This document shows, piece by piece, positions 19,036 to 27,173 of a stretch of DNA of 64,000 nucleotides; position 1 is the stretch's first letter, and every line of letters starts with the position of its first letter. This DNA comes from Hyphomonadaceae bacterium UBA1849 (GTDB lineage: Bacteria; Pseudomonadota; Alphaproteobacteria; Caulobacterales; Hyphomonadaceae): contig DDIN01000004.1 of NCBI GenBank assembly GCA_002338565.1, positions 62,001 to 126,000 of the forward strand, read 5' to 3'. A model generated the notes under the pieces. It saw only the letters and a program-made list of their open reading frames with translations, searched no databases and was not told the DNA's origin. The position numbers and the translations under genes are program-made.

Positions 19036-19491
19036 TCAGCCCTGTGGGATGCCGAGGGTTTGCCCGGTCCACGCCATGAGCTGTGGTTTCTGCATGGCAC
19101 CAGACTGGATGCCAGCCTGTTTGCCGTCTTTGAACGCAATGAGGGTCGGGATGCCGCGAATATTGAAACGACCGGCAGCTTCCTGATTCTCATCGGTGTT
19201 GAGTTTGAAAAAGCGCACCTGATCGCCGAGCGCCTCGGCGGTCTGGGCATAGGATGGTGCCATCATGCGACACGGGCCGCACCAGGGTGCCCAAAGATCA
19301 AGGACATACATGCCTGTGTCCTTTGCCATCAGCTTGGACAGCGTGGCGCCATCAATGTCGCGGGGCTTTTTCGTAGCGAGCGTGGCACCGCATGTGCCGC
19401 ATTTGCCCTGAGAAAGTGCCTTTCCAGCCGGTACACGGTTCAGCTGTCCGCACTCTGTGCAAACGAGAGTATGTGAAGTGGCTGTCGTCAT
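19036..19491 (-). CDS. trxC: Thioredoxin 2 (TrxC)
   Basis: A 151-residue thioredoxin with the extra N-terminal zinc ribbon of TrxC: CTEC at residues 11-14 and CGTC at 31-34. The active site is WCGPC at 70-74, and the cis-Pro lies in GIPTLIAF. TrxC reduces disulfides and can release sulfide from protein persulfides. Its place between a sulfide:quinone oxidoreductase and a DUF2892 protein suggests a role in persulfide handling here; that role is inference. Confidence 0.95.
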   Translation of the reverse strand: MTTATSHTLVCTECGQLNRVPAGKALSQGKCGTCGATLATKKPRDIDGATLSKLMAKDTGMYVLDLWAPWCGPCRMMAPSYAQTAEALGDQVRFFKLNTDENQEAAGRFNIRGIPTLIAFKDGKQAGIQSGAMQKPQLMAWTGQTLGIPQG

Positions 19492-19514
19492 GGTCGGAAA
19501 GGCCTCCTTTCGGC

Positions 19515-20786
19515 CTATTTGAGCTTATGAGTTTTCAGAATGCTGAGCGCAGCGTTCTCGTAGAACGTTTCAGACTTGCCCGATTTGATCTTCTTCAGGA
19601 AGTATTTCTCAAAGGCGATCTTGGCAGTGTGGACCCATCCGCCAGCCATTGACCAGTTGACGTTTCGTGGCGGAATTTGAGGCTGTGCAACGAATGCAAC
19701 GCCGCCATCGCCAAAGTCGGCGATACAGATCGCATTCCATGTGGCCTCGTGCGTCGGCTCTTTGCCGCGCAGGATTTCGCCGAGGTTTTCAGCTGTGGCT
19801 GTGACCATGGACTCAATCATGAAGCCAGTTTTCGGCACGCCGACCGGGACTGGTGTCTGTTCGACGGGCGGGATGGCGATACAAACGCCGATGCCGAAGA
19901 TTTCCGGATATTTCGGGTTACGTTGGTGCTTGTCCGTAAGGATGAAGCCGCGCGGATTGGACAGACCCTCTACATCGCGAACCGCAGGAATACCGCGGAA
20001 GGCCGGAAGCATCATGGAGAATTTCATTGGCAGCTCATGCTCTTTCTTGAGCGTGCCGTCTTCGTTCATTTCTTCCACGATCATCTTGTCCGCTTCGACG
20101 CGTTTGACCTTTGCGTTGCAGATCCAGTTGATGTGACGCTCGCGCATCTCGCTTTCGAGAAGGCCTTTAGTATCGCCGACGCCGCCAAGACCCAGATGGC
20201 CAACATACGGTTCAGACGTCACAAATGTCATCGGAACCTTGTCACGCACCTTACGCTTGCGCAGCTCTGTCTCGATGATCATCGCTGTTTCATAGGCGGG
20301 GCCATAGCAGGATGCGCCTTGAACCGCGCCGACGATCACAGGGCCTGGGTCGTTGCAGAGTTCTTCGAAGGCTGCATAGCCTGCCGTGGCGTGATCAATA
20401 TGGCAGACTGATTGAGTGTGGCCGCCATGCGGACCGAGGCCTTCGATTTCGTCGAACGCTAGTTCAGGGCCTGTCGAGATGACCAGATAATCGTAATCGA
20501 CTGCCGAGCCGTCTTCCATGCGGACGCATTTGTTTTCAGGATCGACTTTGGCAGCTTTGCCAACGATGAAGTCGATCTTCTTCTTCTTCATAGGTTTGAC
20601 GAGATCGACAACAATGTCTTTGCGCTCTCGCCAGCCGACGATGACCCAGGGGTTAGAAGGAACAAACTGGTAGAAGTCATACTCGTTGATGACGACGACT
20701 TCATCTTCGCGGCGAGCCGCATTTCGAATCTCGTATGCGGCGATGACGCCACCGAGTCCTGCACCTAAAACAACAATTTTGGCCAT
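19515..20786 (-). CDS. sqr: Sulfide:quinone oxidoreductase
   Basis: A 423-residue FAD enzyme with GAGLGGVIAAYEI at residues 8-20. It has Cys128 (QSVCHID), Cys160 (GASCYGP) and Cys354 (AICIADFGD), equivalent in position and context to the three catalytic cysteines of type I SQR as known from Acidithiobacillus. SQR oxidises sulfide to sulfane sulfur and passes electrons to quinone. The C-terminal W-rich and basic stretch (GGWVHTAKIAFEKYFLKKIK) fits membrane attachment. It leads the leftward operon; its promoter shares the 146-bp region with the rhodanese gene. Confidence 0.85.
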   Translation of the reverse strand: MAKIVVLGAGLGGVIAAYEIRNAARREDEVVVINEYDFYQFVPSNPWVIVGWRERKDIVVDLVKPMKKKKIDFIVGKAAKVDPENKCVRMEDGSAVDYDYLVISTGPELAFDEIEGLGPHGGHTQSVCHIDHATAGYAAFEELCNDPGPVIVGAVQGASCYGPAYETAMIIETELRKRKVRDKVPMTFVTSEPYVGHLGLGGVGDTKGLLESEMRERHINWICNAKVKRVEADKMIVEEMNEDGTLKKEHELPMKFSMMLPAFRGIPAVRDVEGLSNPRGFILTDKHQRNPKYPEIFGIGVCIAIPPVEQTPVPVGVPKTGFMIESMVTATAENLGEILRGKEPTHEATWNAICIADFGDGGVAFVAQPQIPPRNVNWSMAGGWVHTAKIAFEKYFLKKIKSGKSETFYENAALSILKTHKLK

Positions 20787-20848
20787 CTCAGCCTCCCAAA
20801 AATTATGTTTTGCATTATTTATAAAATCATAATATTAGAAAGTGTGCA

Positions 20849-20871
20849 ATATGTCGCATATAAGATTATGC
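20849..20871. promoter_or_regulatory. Overlapping inverted repeats between sqr and the rhodanese gene
   Basis: The AT-rich divergent promoter region contains ATATG-TCG-CATAT (20849-20861) overlapped by GCATA-N6-TATGC (20856-20871). A further ATTATG...CATAAT pair lies at 20802-20833. These symmetric elements sit where one dimeric repressor could control both operons; the ArsR protein at 25545 is the obvious candidate. The binding link is inference. Confidence 0.45.
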
Positions 20872-20932
20872 TAAACTGAGGCAGATAAGGGTGTAATTAC
20901 CGAATGGTGCCTCAGAAAATGGGAGTTAGATG

Positions 20933-21292
20933 ATGAGTGACGGACGCGATCTGCCGCCAACAGACATTTTTGAAGACCTCAAAGCGCAGAAGATTCTGCT
21001 CGTGGATGTGCGTGAACCAGCCGAGTTCGCGAACGAGCGCATTCATGGTGCGCTGCTTCATCCGCTCTCTACCTTCGAACCAAAAGCGATCCCGACTGAT
21101 GGTAAGCGCCGTGTCATCTTCCAATGCGGTTCTGGCAAACGCTCTCGCATGGCGCTTGATATGTTCATGAAAGAAACCGGCGCTGATGCTGCTCACATGA
21201 CTGGTGGTATAGGCATGTGGAAGACCCACAATCTTCCGGTCGTAAAAATCAATCCAGCTACAGGTCAGGTACAAGATGCAGGCCGCTACTAA
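20933..21292 (+). CDS. Rhodanese-like sulfurtransferase
   Basis: A 119-residue single-domain rhodanese with VDVREPAEFANERIHGA and the active-site loop CGSGKRS (Cys at about residue 65). It can carry sulfane sulfur as a cysteine persulfide. ATG 20933 lies 7 bases after GGGAG; an ATG directly before it (20930) is equally in frame. It is the first gene of the rightward operon and overlaps the start of the RND adaptor by 17 bp. It probably receives sulfur from the SQR product; that is inference. Confidence 0.9.
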   Translation: MSDGRDLPPTDIFEDLKAQKILLVDVREPAEFANERIHGALLHPLSTFEPKAIPTDGKRRVIFQCGSGKRSRMALDMFMKETGADAAHMTGGIGMWKTHNLPVVKINPATGQVQDAGRY

Positions 21293-22262
21293 ATTTGCTG
21301 CGCTGGCGACACTGATGGCTGTCGCCGCGCCTGCTGCGCTCGCGCAGAATATTACTGTCGAAGAGATGACCGTGGTCGACTATCGCCCGGTAATCGCGCG
21401 CATAGAAGCAGGTGACGTCGCGACGGCGCGTTCGCGCCTTCAAGGCGTTGTGTCGCGCCTTAGCATTGATGAAGGTCAGGTTGTTGAGGCGGGCGAACTT
21501 GTTGCGCTCGTAACCGACGACACGATCGGCCCGGGCCTTGCGGCTTTTGATGCCCGTATCGCGGGCCTTCAGTCACAGATTTCTCAAGCGGAAGCGGACC
21601 TGGCGCGTAATGAAGCGCTGTTCGAGGACGGCTTCTTCCCGCGTGCTCGTCTGGACGAGCAACGTACAGCGCTCGAAGTTCTGAACCGCAATCTTGCTTC
21701 TGCGCAGGCTGAACGCCGCGCACTGGCTGCACGTCAGTCTGAGGGCCGCATTCTGGCTCCGGCTGATGCGCGCGTCACAAGCGTGAATGTGGTTGAAGGC
21801 TCTGTCGTGAACCCGGGCGAGGTGATTGCCAGCTTTGCGACGCTGAACGGCGTTGTGCGCCTGTCATTGCCAGAGCGCCATGCCTCTCAGGTTGCGGAAG
21901 GTGAGACGATCTCTCTGCGCCAGCCATCGCGTGGCAATGAAGTCCACTCGGCGACGATTATCACTGTCTACCCTGAACTCCGCGACGGCGCGGTTGTAGC
22001 TGATGCGACAGTGCAAGGCGGTCTCAACGCACTCGTTGGTGAACGGGTAGATGTTCTCGCGCCTGTTGGTGAACGCCGCGCGATCCGTATCCCCGCTGAA
22101 TATGTGTCCACGCGCTATGGCGTCGACTTTGTACGCGTTGAGGTGGGTGAGCGGTTCGTCGATGCGCCGGTCGCTCTCGCAGCACCTCTCGGTGAAACTG
22201 AAGGCTATTACGAAATCCTGTCCGGTCTCCGCCCAGGCGACGTAATTACGATGCCGGAGTAA
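21276..22262 (+). CDS. RND efflux periplasmic adaptor subunit
   Basis: A 328-residue membrane-fusion protein. A signal peptide (AALATLMAVAAPAALAQ) is followed by a lipoyl half (VVSRLSIDEGQVVEAGELVAL), a short coiled-coil hairpin (residues ~85-150), the second lipoyl half (RILAPADARVTSVNVVEGSVVNPGE) and beta-barrel domains. No lipobox is seen. It is shorter than MexA-type adaptors. It is followed after 4 bp by the RND pump and should bridge that pump to the TolC protein encoded divergently. Confidence 0.92.
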   Translation: MQAATKFAALATLMAVAAPAALAQNITVEEMTVVDYRPVIARIEAGDVATARSRLQGVVSRLSIDEGQVVEAGELVALVTDDTIGPGLAAFDARIAGLQSQISQAEADLARNEALFEDGFFPRARLDEQRTALEVLNRNLASAQAERRALAARQSEGRILAPADARVTSVNVVEGSVVNPGEVIASFATLNGVVRLSLPERHASQVAEGETISLRQPSRGNEVHSATIITVYPELRDGAVVADATVQGGLNALVGERVDVLAPVGERRAIRIPAEYVSTRYGVDFVRVEVGERFVDAPVALAAPLGETEGYYEILSGLRPGDVITMPE

Positions 22263-22266
22263 GATT

Positions 22267-25200
22267 ATGAAAGCGGATATTTCCGGTTCAATCACCAAAG
22301 CGACGATCCGTTCGCCGCTTACACCGCTCTTCCTCCTGTCAGCTCTGGCTGTCGGGTTGATCGCGCTTCTGACGATCCCGCGTGAGGAAGAGCCTCAGAT
22401 TTCTGTGCCCATGGTAGACATTATGGTGTCTGCCGCGGGCCTTCGTGCCGCCGATACGGTTGAGCAGGTAACTGAACCGCTCGAACAGATCATTATGGCG
22501 ATCCCGAATGTCGAGCATGTCTATTCGCAATCGCGCGATGATGGTGCGCTGGTAACGGCGCGCTTCGACGTTGGCACCGATGCGGACGACGCCATTTTGC
22601 GTGTTCACGAGCGTATTCGCGCAAACATCGATCGTATTCCGAATGGCGTACCCATGCCGCTGGTCGTTGGTCGCGGCATTAATGACGTTCCGATTGTCAG
22701 CCTGACCCTGTCTCCTGAAGAGTGGACGGGCAGCGTCTGGTCCGACACGAGCCTGCGTATGATCGTGGACGAGCTTCAGCGCGAGCTGATGAAGGTCGAT
22801 GAAGTTGGCCTGACATATGTTGTCGGCGGGCGTCCTCTTGAGATGCGCGTAGAGCCGGACATTCAGGCGCTTGCAGCCTATGGTGTGCCGCTTCAAACCC
22901 TCGTTCAGTCTGTTCAGCAAGCAGCTGCCGCGCAGCCTGTCGGCACAGCCCGTCAGGAGGGCGAGAGCGTTATCGTTCAGGCTGGTGACCGCGTAAACTC
23001 CGTTGCAGAGCTGGAACGTCTTGAGCTTCCGGGCACGGGTGGCCGTAGCGTCTATCTGTCTGACGTTGCGACGGTCCGTGTCGTCGGTGAGGAGACTGAA
23101 GACCGCGTCTGGACGCTTGAGCGCCATGAAGGCGCTGACGCGTTTGATGCACGGCCTGCTGTGACACTCGCGCTGGCGAAACGTCCGGGTGCGAACGCGG
23201 TGAATGTAGCCGAAGCTATTCTGCACCGCGTAGACGAGCTGACGGGTACGCTCATTCCGGAAGGTGTGCGCGTGGAAGTCACGCGTAACTATGGTGAGAC
23301 TGCGAACCACAAGGCCAATGAACTTCTGTTCCACCTCGGTCTTGCGACCGTGTCTATTGTTGTTCTGATCGCGTTTGCGATTGGCTGGCGTGAAGCGTTG
23401 GTGACGCTGATCGTTATCCCAACAACCATTCTGCTGACGCTGTTTGCCTCACTCATGATGGGGTACACAATCAACCGCGTGAGCCTGTTCGCGCTTATCT
23501 TCTCGATCGGCATTCTGGTCGACGATGCGATTGTCATTATCGAAAACATTGCGCGTCACTGGGCGATGAAGGATGGCCGTACACGCGTGAAGGCGGCCGT
23601 GGATGCGGTTGCCGAAGTTGGTAACCCCACCATCATCGCGACGCTCACAGTTATTGCTGCACTCCTGCCTATGATGTTTGTGTCAGGTCTTATGGGGCCA
23701 TACATGGCGCCAATTCCGGCAAATGCGTCTGCAGCGATGATGTTCTCATTCTTCGTTGCGGTTGGCATTGCGCCCTGGCTGCTCATGAAGATTGCGGGCA
23801 ATGCAAAGCTTGCTGATCATGGACATGACGAACACGCCGAGACGCGTATCAGCAAATTCTATCGGGCTGTGGCCGAACCGATTGTGAATTCGCGAACGAC
23901 AGCATGGACGTTTCTTCTGATCGTCGGCGTGACGACACTGGCCTCGATGAGCTTGTTTGCTTTCAAGGCGGTACCGGTGAAACTTCTTCCATTCGATAAT
24001 AAGTCGGAGATCCAGATTGTTCTCGATCTGCCGGAAGGTGCATCTGTTGAAGATACCGAACGGTCGCTCTTTGCGCTGGCTGATGCGATCCGTGGCGTGC
24101 ATGAGGTTGAGACGATTCAGGCTTATGCAGGCACGGCAGCGCCGTTCAACTTCAATGGCCTTGTGCGTCACTACTTCCTGCGCAACTCTCCAGAGCTCGG
24201 CGACCTCCAGGTCAATCTGTCTGAAAAAGAACACCGTGACCGGTCCAGCCATGAAGTGGCTCTGGAGCTTCGTCACCTCGTTCTTGATGTACCTCTTCCT
24301 GAGGGTGCAAATGTAAGTGTTGTGGAAGTGCCACCTGGTCCGCCGGTCATCGCGACTCTGATGGCAGAGATTTATGGCCCAACGCCGGAAGCACGCCGTC
24401 AAACGGCGGGCATTGTGCGCGGCTTCTTTGAAGAGACAGACTTTATTGTGGACGTGAACGATTCAATCGGCTCGCCAGCACCGCGTCTGTCTATCTCTGT
24501 CGATGAACCGCGTGCGGCCGATTATGGTGTCATGCAGCAGGACATTCTCGACACGGTCGCTTTGGCGTTTTCCGGTCAGACTGTTGGTGTGAACCCGCGC
24601 GGCGAAGGCCGTGATCCGCTGAACATCAATATCCGTCTGCCACGTGCCGAGCGCGCATGGACGCAGGAGATCGGTGTGATCCCTGTTCCGCGTCGCATGG
24701 GCCAGCCGGGTGTTGCGCCTGTGGAGCTGGGTGCTCTGGTGAATGTTTCCGAAGAAGTGGGGTCTCCGCTTATCTTCCGCCGGGATGGCTATTTCACCGA
24801 CATGGTTATGGGCGAACTTGCCGGTCGTTATGAGGCACCAATCTACGGCATGTTCGAAATTCAGGATCTCATCGCGGAATATGACTGGGAAGCGGTCGGT
24901 CTCGAGGCACCAGCGGTGCGTATGTATGGTCAGCCGGAAGATGAAACGCGTCCGACCATTCTCTGGGATGGCGAATGGGAGATTACATATGTGACCTTCC
25001 GTGACATGGGCATGGCTTTCGGTGTGGCACTGGTTGGTATCTATATTCTGGTAGTCGCCCAGTTTGGTACGTTCCGGGTGCCATTGATCATCCTGACGCC
25101 GGTTCCGCTCACGCTGATCGGTATCATGATCGGTCACTGGTTGTTCGGTGCGGCCTTCACGGCGACATCAATGATTGGCTTCATCGCGCTGGCGGGCATT

Positions 25201-25545
25201 ATCGTGCGGAACTCCATCCTTCTGGTGGACTTCGTACGTCACCGCACCGACGCGACCACGCCTCTCAAAGAGGTGCTGCTTGATGCCGGCGCGATTCGTT
25301 TCAAACCAATCGTACTGACTGCACTTGCGGCTATGATTGGTGCAGCAGTGATCCTGACTGACCCTATTTTCCAGGGATTGGCGATTTCACTGCTGTTTGG
25401 ACTTGCATCTTCTACTGCGCTTACTGTTCTGGTAATCCCTGCAATCTATATTGCTCTGCGGGGACCAGAGTGGCTGCCGCCTGAAGCTAAAACCGATGAT
25501 GGCGATGGCGCAGAGATGATGGTTACAGAGGAGCGTTTTTCCTGA
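22267..25545 (+). CDS. RND-family efflux pump (inner-membrane permease)
   Basis: The 1092-residue proton-driven pump has the normal twelve-TM plan with two large periplasmic loops. GILVDDAIVIIENI carries the paired Asp of the proton relay and TRPTILWDGEWE lies just before TM7. The family resembles the AcrB/MdtB-like group. The stop overlaps the ArsR start (TGATG). Because it is flanked by rhodanese and an ArsR sensor and faces SQR/TrxC, its substrate may be a sulfur compound or something made toxic by sulfide, rather than drugs; this is inference. Confidence 0.95.
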   Translation: MKADISGSITKATIRSPLTPLFLLSALAVGLIALLTIPREEEPQISVPMVDIMVSAAGLRAADTVEQVTEPLEQIIMAIPNVEHVYSQSRDDGALVTARFDVGTDADDAILRVHERIRANIDRIPNGVPMPLVVGRGINDVPIVSLTLSPEEWTGSVWSDTSLRMIVDELQRELMKVDEVGLTYVVGGRPLEMRVEPDIQALAAYGVPLQTLVQSVQQAAAAQPVGTARQEGESVIVQAGDRVNSVAELERLELPGTGGRSVYLSDVATVRVVGEETEDRVWTLERHEGADAFDARPAVTLALAKRPGANAVNVAEAILHRVDELTGTLIPEGVRVEVTRNYGETANHKANELLFHLGLATVSIVVLIAFAIGWREALVTLIVIPTTILLTLFASLMMGYTINRVSLFALIFSIGILVDDAIVIIENIARHWAMKDGRTRVKAAVDAVAEVGNPTIIATLTVIAALLPMMFVSGLMGPYMAPIPANASAAMMFSFFVAVGIAPWLLMKIAGNAKLADHGHDEHAETRISKFYRAVAEPIVNSRTTAWTFLLIVGVTTLASMSLFAFKAVPVKLLPFDNKSEIQIVLDLPEGASVEDTERSLFALADAIRGVHEVETIQAYAGTAAPFNFNGLVRHYFLRNSPELGDLQVNLSEKEHRDRSSHEVALELRHLVLDVPLPEGANVSVVEVPPGPPVIATLMAEIYGPTPEARRQTAGIVRGFFEETDFIVDVNDSIGSPAPRLSISVDEPRAADYGVMQQDILDTVALAFSGQTVGVNPRGEGRDPLNINIRLPRAERAWTQEIGVIPVPRRMGQPGVAPVELGALVNVSEEVGSPLIFRRDGYFTDMVMGELAGRYEAPIYGMFEIQDLIAEYDWEAVGLEAPAVRMYGQPEDETRPTILWDGEWEITYVTFRDMGMAFGVALVGIYILVVAQFGTFRVPLIILTPVPLTLIGIMIGHWLFGAAFTATSMIGFIALAGIIVRNSILLVDFVRHRTDATTPLKEVLLDAGAIRFKPIVLTALAAMIGAAVILTDPIFQGLAISLLFGLASSTALTVLVIPAIYIALRGPEWLPPEAKTDDGDGAEMMVTEERFS

Positions 25546-25862
25546 TGACAGTTTTGCATCCAGACTCAAAGGAAGCCTTTGACGTGGTTTCAGACCGCAT
25601 CAATGAGGCATCAGAAGTGCTGAAAGCTATGGCCAGCGAAACGCGGCTGAAGATTCTCTGCGCACTGAGCGGTGGTGAGTTGTCTGTGAACCAGCTGGTG
25701 GAACTGACGGATCAGTCCCAGTCTGCTGTATCTCAGCACCTCGCCAAGCTCCGTGCAGCCGGGCTCGTTGAGTCCCGCCGCGACGCGCAAACGATTTTCT
25801 ACCGCTGCAGCGGTGGCATTGGTAAGGCTCTGGTTGACACATTGTGTGGCTTCTACGGATAA
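25545..25862 (+). CDS. ArsR/SmtB-family repressor, BigR/SqrR-like
   Basis: A 105-residue winged-helix regulator (helix-turn-helix VNQLVELTDQSQSAVSQHLAKLR, residues ~48-70, followed by a wing with RRDAQTIFYR). Cys39 (KILCAL) and Cys101 (TLCGFYG) match the two positions that form a tetrasulfide in BigR/SqrR-type persulfide sensors; a third Cys is at 88. Metal-site motifs of ArsR/SmtB (ELCVCDL, C-terminal DxHxxxxH) are absent. As last gene of the RND operon it probably represses both divergent operons and is released by sulfane sulfur. Confidence 0.85.
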   Translation: MTVLHPDSKEAFDVVSDRINEASEVLKAMASETRLKILCALSGGELSVNQLVELTDQSQSAVSQHLAKLRAAGLVESRRDAQTIFYRCSGGIGKALVDTLCGFYG

Positions 25863-25897
25863 CAATCTGAGATTTCAGATCGTTTCCGGAGCTTTCC

Positions 25898-27088
25898 TTG
25901 ATCGACAGACTTGAAGCGCTGGCGCGTATTAGCGCCAGTGCCGTTCGTACACAGTTCGAGACCATCTCACTGGCTGAAGCCGTTGGGCGTACGCTTTCAG
26001 CACCCATTCTCGCTAAACTCACGCAGCCCGCGTCGAACATGTCTGCCATGGACGGCTATGCCGTGCGTGATGCCGATTTTGTGCAAGGCAAAACGTTGAA
26101 GCTGGTTGGTGAAGCGCCCGCCGGCCACCCGTTCAAGGGTGGTCTCGGTGAAAACGAATGTGTCCGCATCTTTACCGGTTCAGTTGTACCTGATGGTGCA
26201 GACCGTATCGTCATGCAGGAGAATGTGAGCCGTGAAGGGGACGCCGTTACGCTCACGGAGCCAAAGTCGCCCAGCGTTCACATTCGTCGTGCTGGTATAG
26301 ACTTCTCTAAGGGCGATGAGCTGATCGCGGTCGGAACTCGTCTCACACCACGCCATCTTTCTATCATTGCGGCAGCCAATCATGGTTCGGTTGACGTCTA
26401 TCGACGCCCGAAAGTGGCTGTGCTCTCCAATGGCGATGAGCTGCGTCCGCCAGGCAGCGTTCTGTCTGAAGGACAGATCATTGCCTCGAATGGATATTCG
26501 CTCTGCGCGCTCATCAATGCATGGGGCGGAGAGGCTATCGATCTGGGTGCGGCACCTGATGATCGCGCCGAAATCGCGAGGCGCATTGAGAGCGCAGGTG
26601 AGGTCGATCTATACGTGCCAATTGGCGGCGCATCTGTCGGTGACCATGATCATATGAAGCCGGTTTTCCAGTCACTCGGTTTCGAAGAAGTCTTCTCCAA
26701 GATCGCGATCAAGCCGGGCAAGCCGACCTGGCTTTTCAAGAGGGGGAATACGCGTGTTCTGGGGCTGCCCGGAAACCCTGCTTCAGCGCTGGTCTGCGCT
26801 CATGTTTTTCTGAAACCTCTCGTTCAGACGATGATCGGTGCGGAGCTATCAGAAGGCTGGATGAATGTGGTTCTGGCAGAAGATATTCCTCCGAACGGCC
26901 AACGAGAGACATTTATGCGCGGGCATCTCGCATATGATGAAGATGGAAGACAGATTGTCGTGCCCGCCGGCAATCAGGACTCCTCGTTGCTCAGCCCGTT
27001 TATCCACGCGGATGTTCTGATCCATCGGCCGTCAACAGACCCTGCGATATCATCAGGCGATAAGGTGTCATGCCTTCGTCTCGATTGA
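25898..27088 (+). CDS. moeA: Molybdopterin molybdenumtransferase MoeA
   Basis: MoeA inserts molybdate into adenylylated molybdopterin. The 396-residue protein begins at a TTG (6 bases after GGAG); the next in-frame ATG would remove the N-terminal helix region. Motifs are SNMSAMDGYAVRD, GGASVGDHDHMKP and GLPGNPASALV. The C-terminal domain IV (residues ~320-396) is present. It starts 35 bp after the ArsR gene and may be transcribed with it. Confidence 0.94.
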   Translation: MIDRLEALARISASAVRTQFETISLAEAVGRTLSAPILAKLTQPASNMSAMDGYAVRDADFVQGKTLKLVGEAPAGHPFKGGLGENECVRIFTGSVVPDGADRIVMQENVSREGDAVTLTEPKSPSVHIRRAGIDFSKGDELIAVGTRLTPRHLSIIAAANHGSVDVYRRPKVAVLSNGDELRPPGSVLSEGQIIASNGYSLCALINAWGGEAIDLGAAPDDRAEIARRIESAGEVDLYVPIGGASVGDHDHMKPVFQSLGFEEVFSKIAIKPGKPTWLFKRGNTRVLGLPGNPASALVCAHVFLKPLVQTMIGAELSEGWMNVVLAEDIPPNGQRETFMRGHLAYDEDGRQIVVPAGNQDSSLLSPFIHADVLIHRPSTDPAISSGDKVSCLRLD

Positions 27089-27173
27089 CGTTGCGTCATG
27101 CATTGATCTTTCGCGTCGGCTGGAGAAGTTAGCCTAAAAATAAATATGACTTCTGGGATAGAAGGACGATTGA

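Noticed and set aside
22339..23334. Long open frame of about 330 codons on the minus strand
   Set aside because: It lies wholly inside the RND permease gene, which has clear family motifs; the antisense product has no domain-like features. It is a by-product of codon bias.
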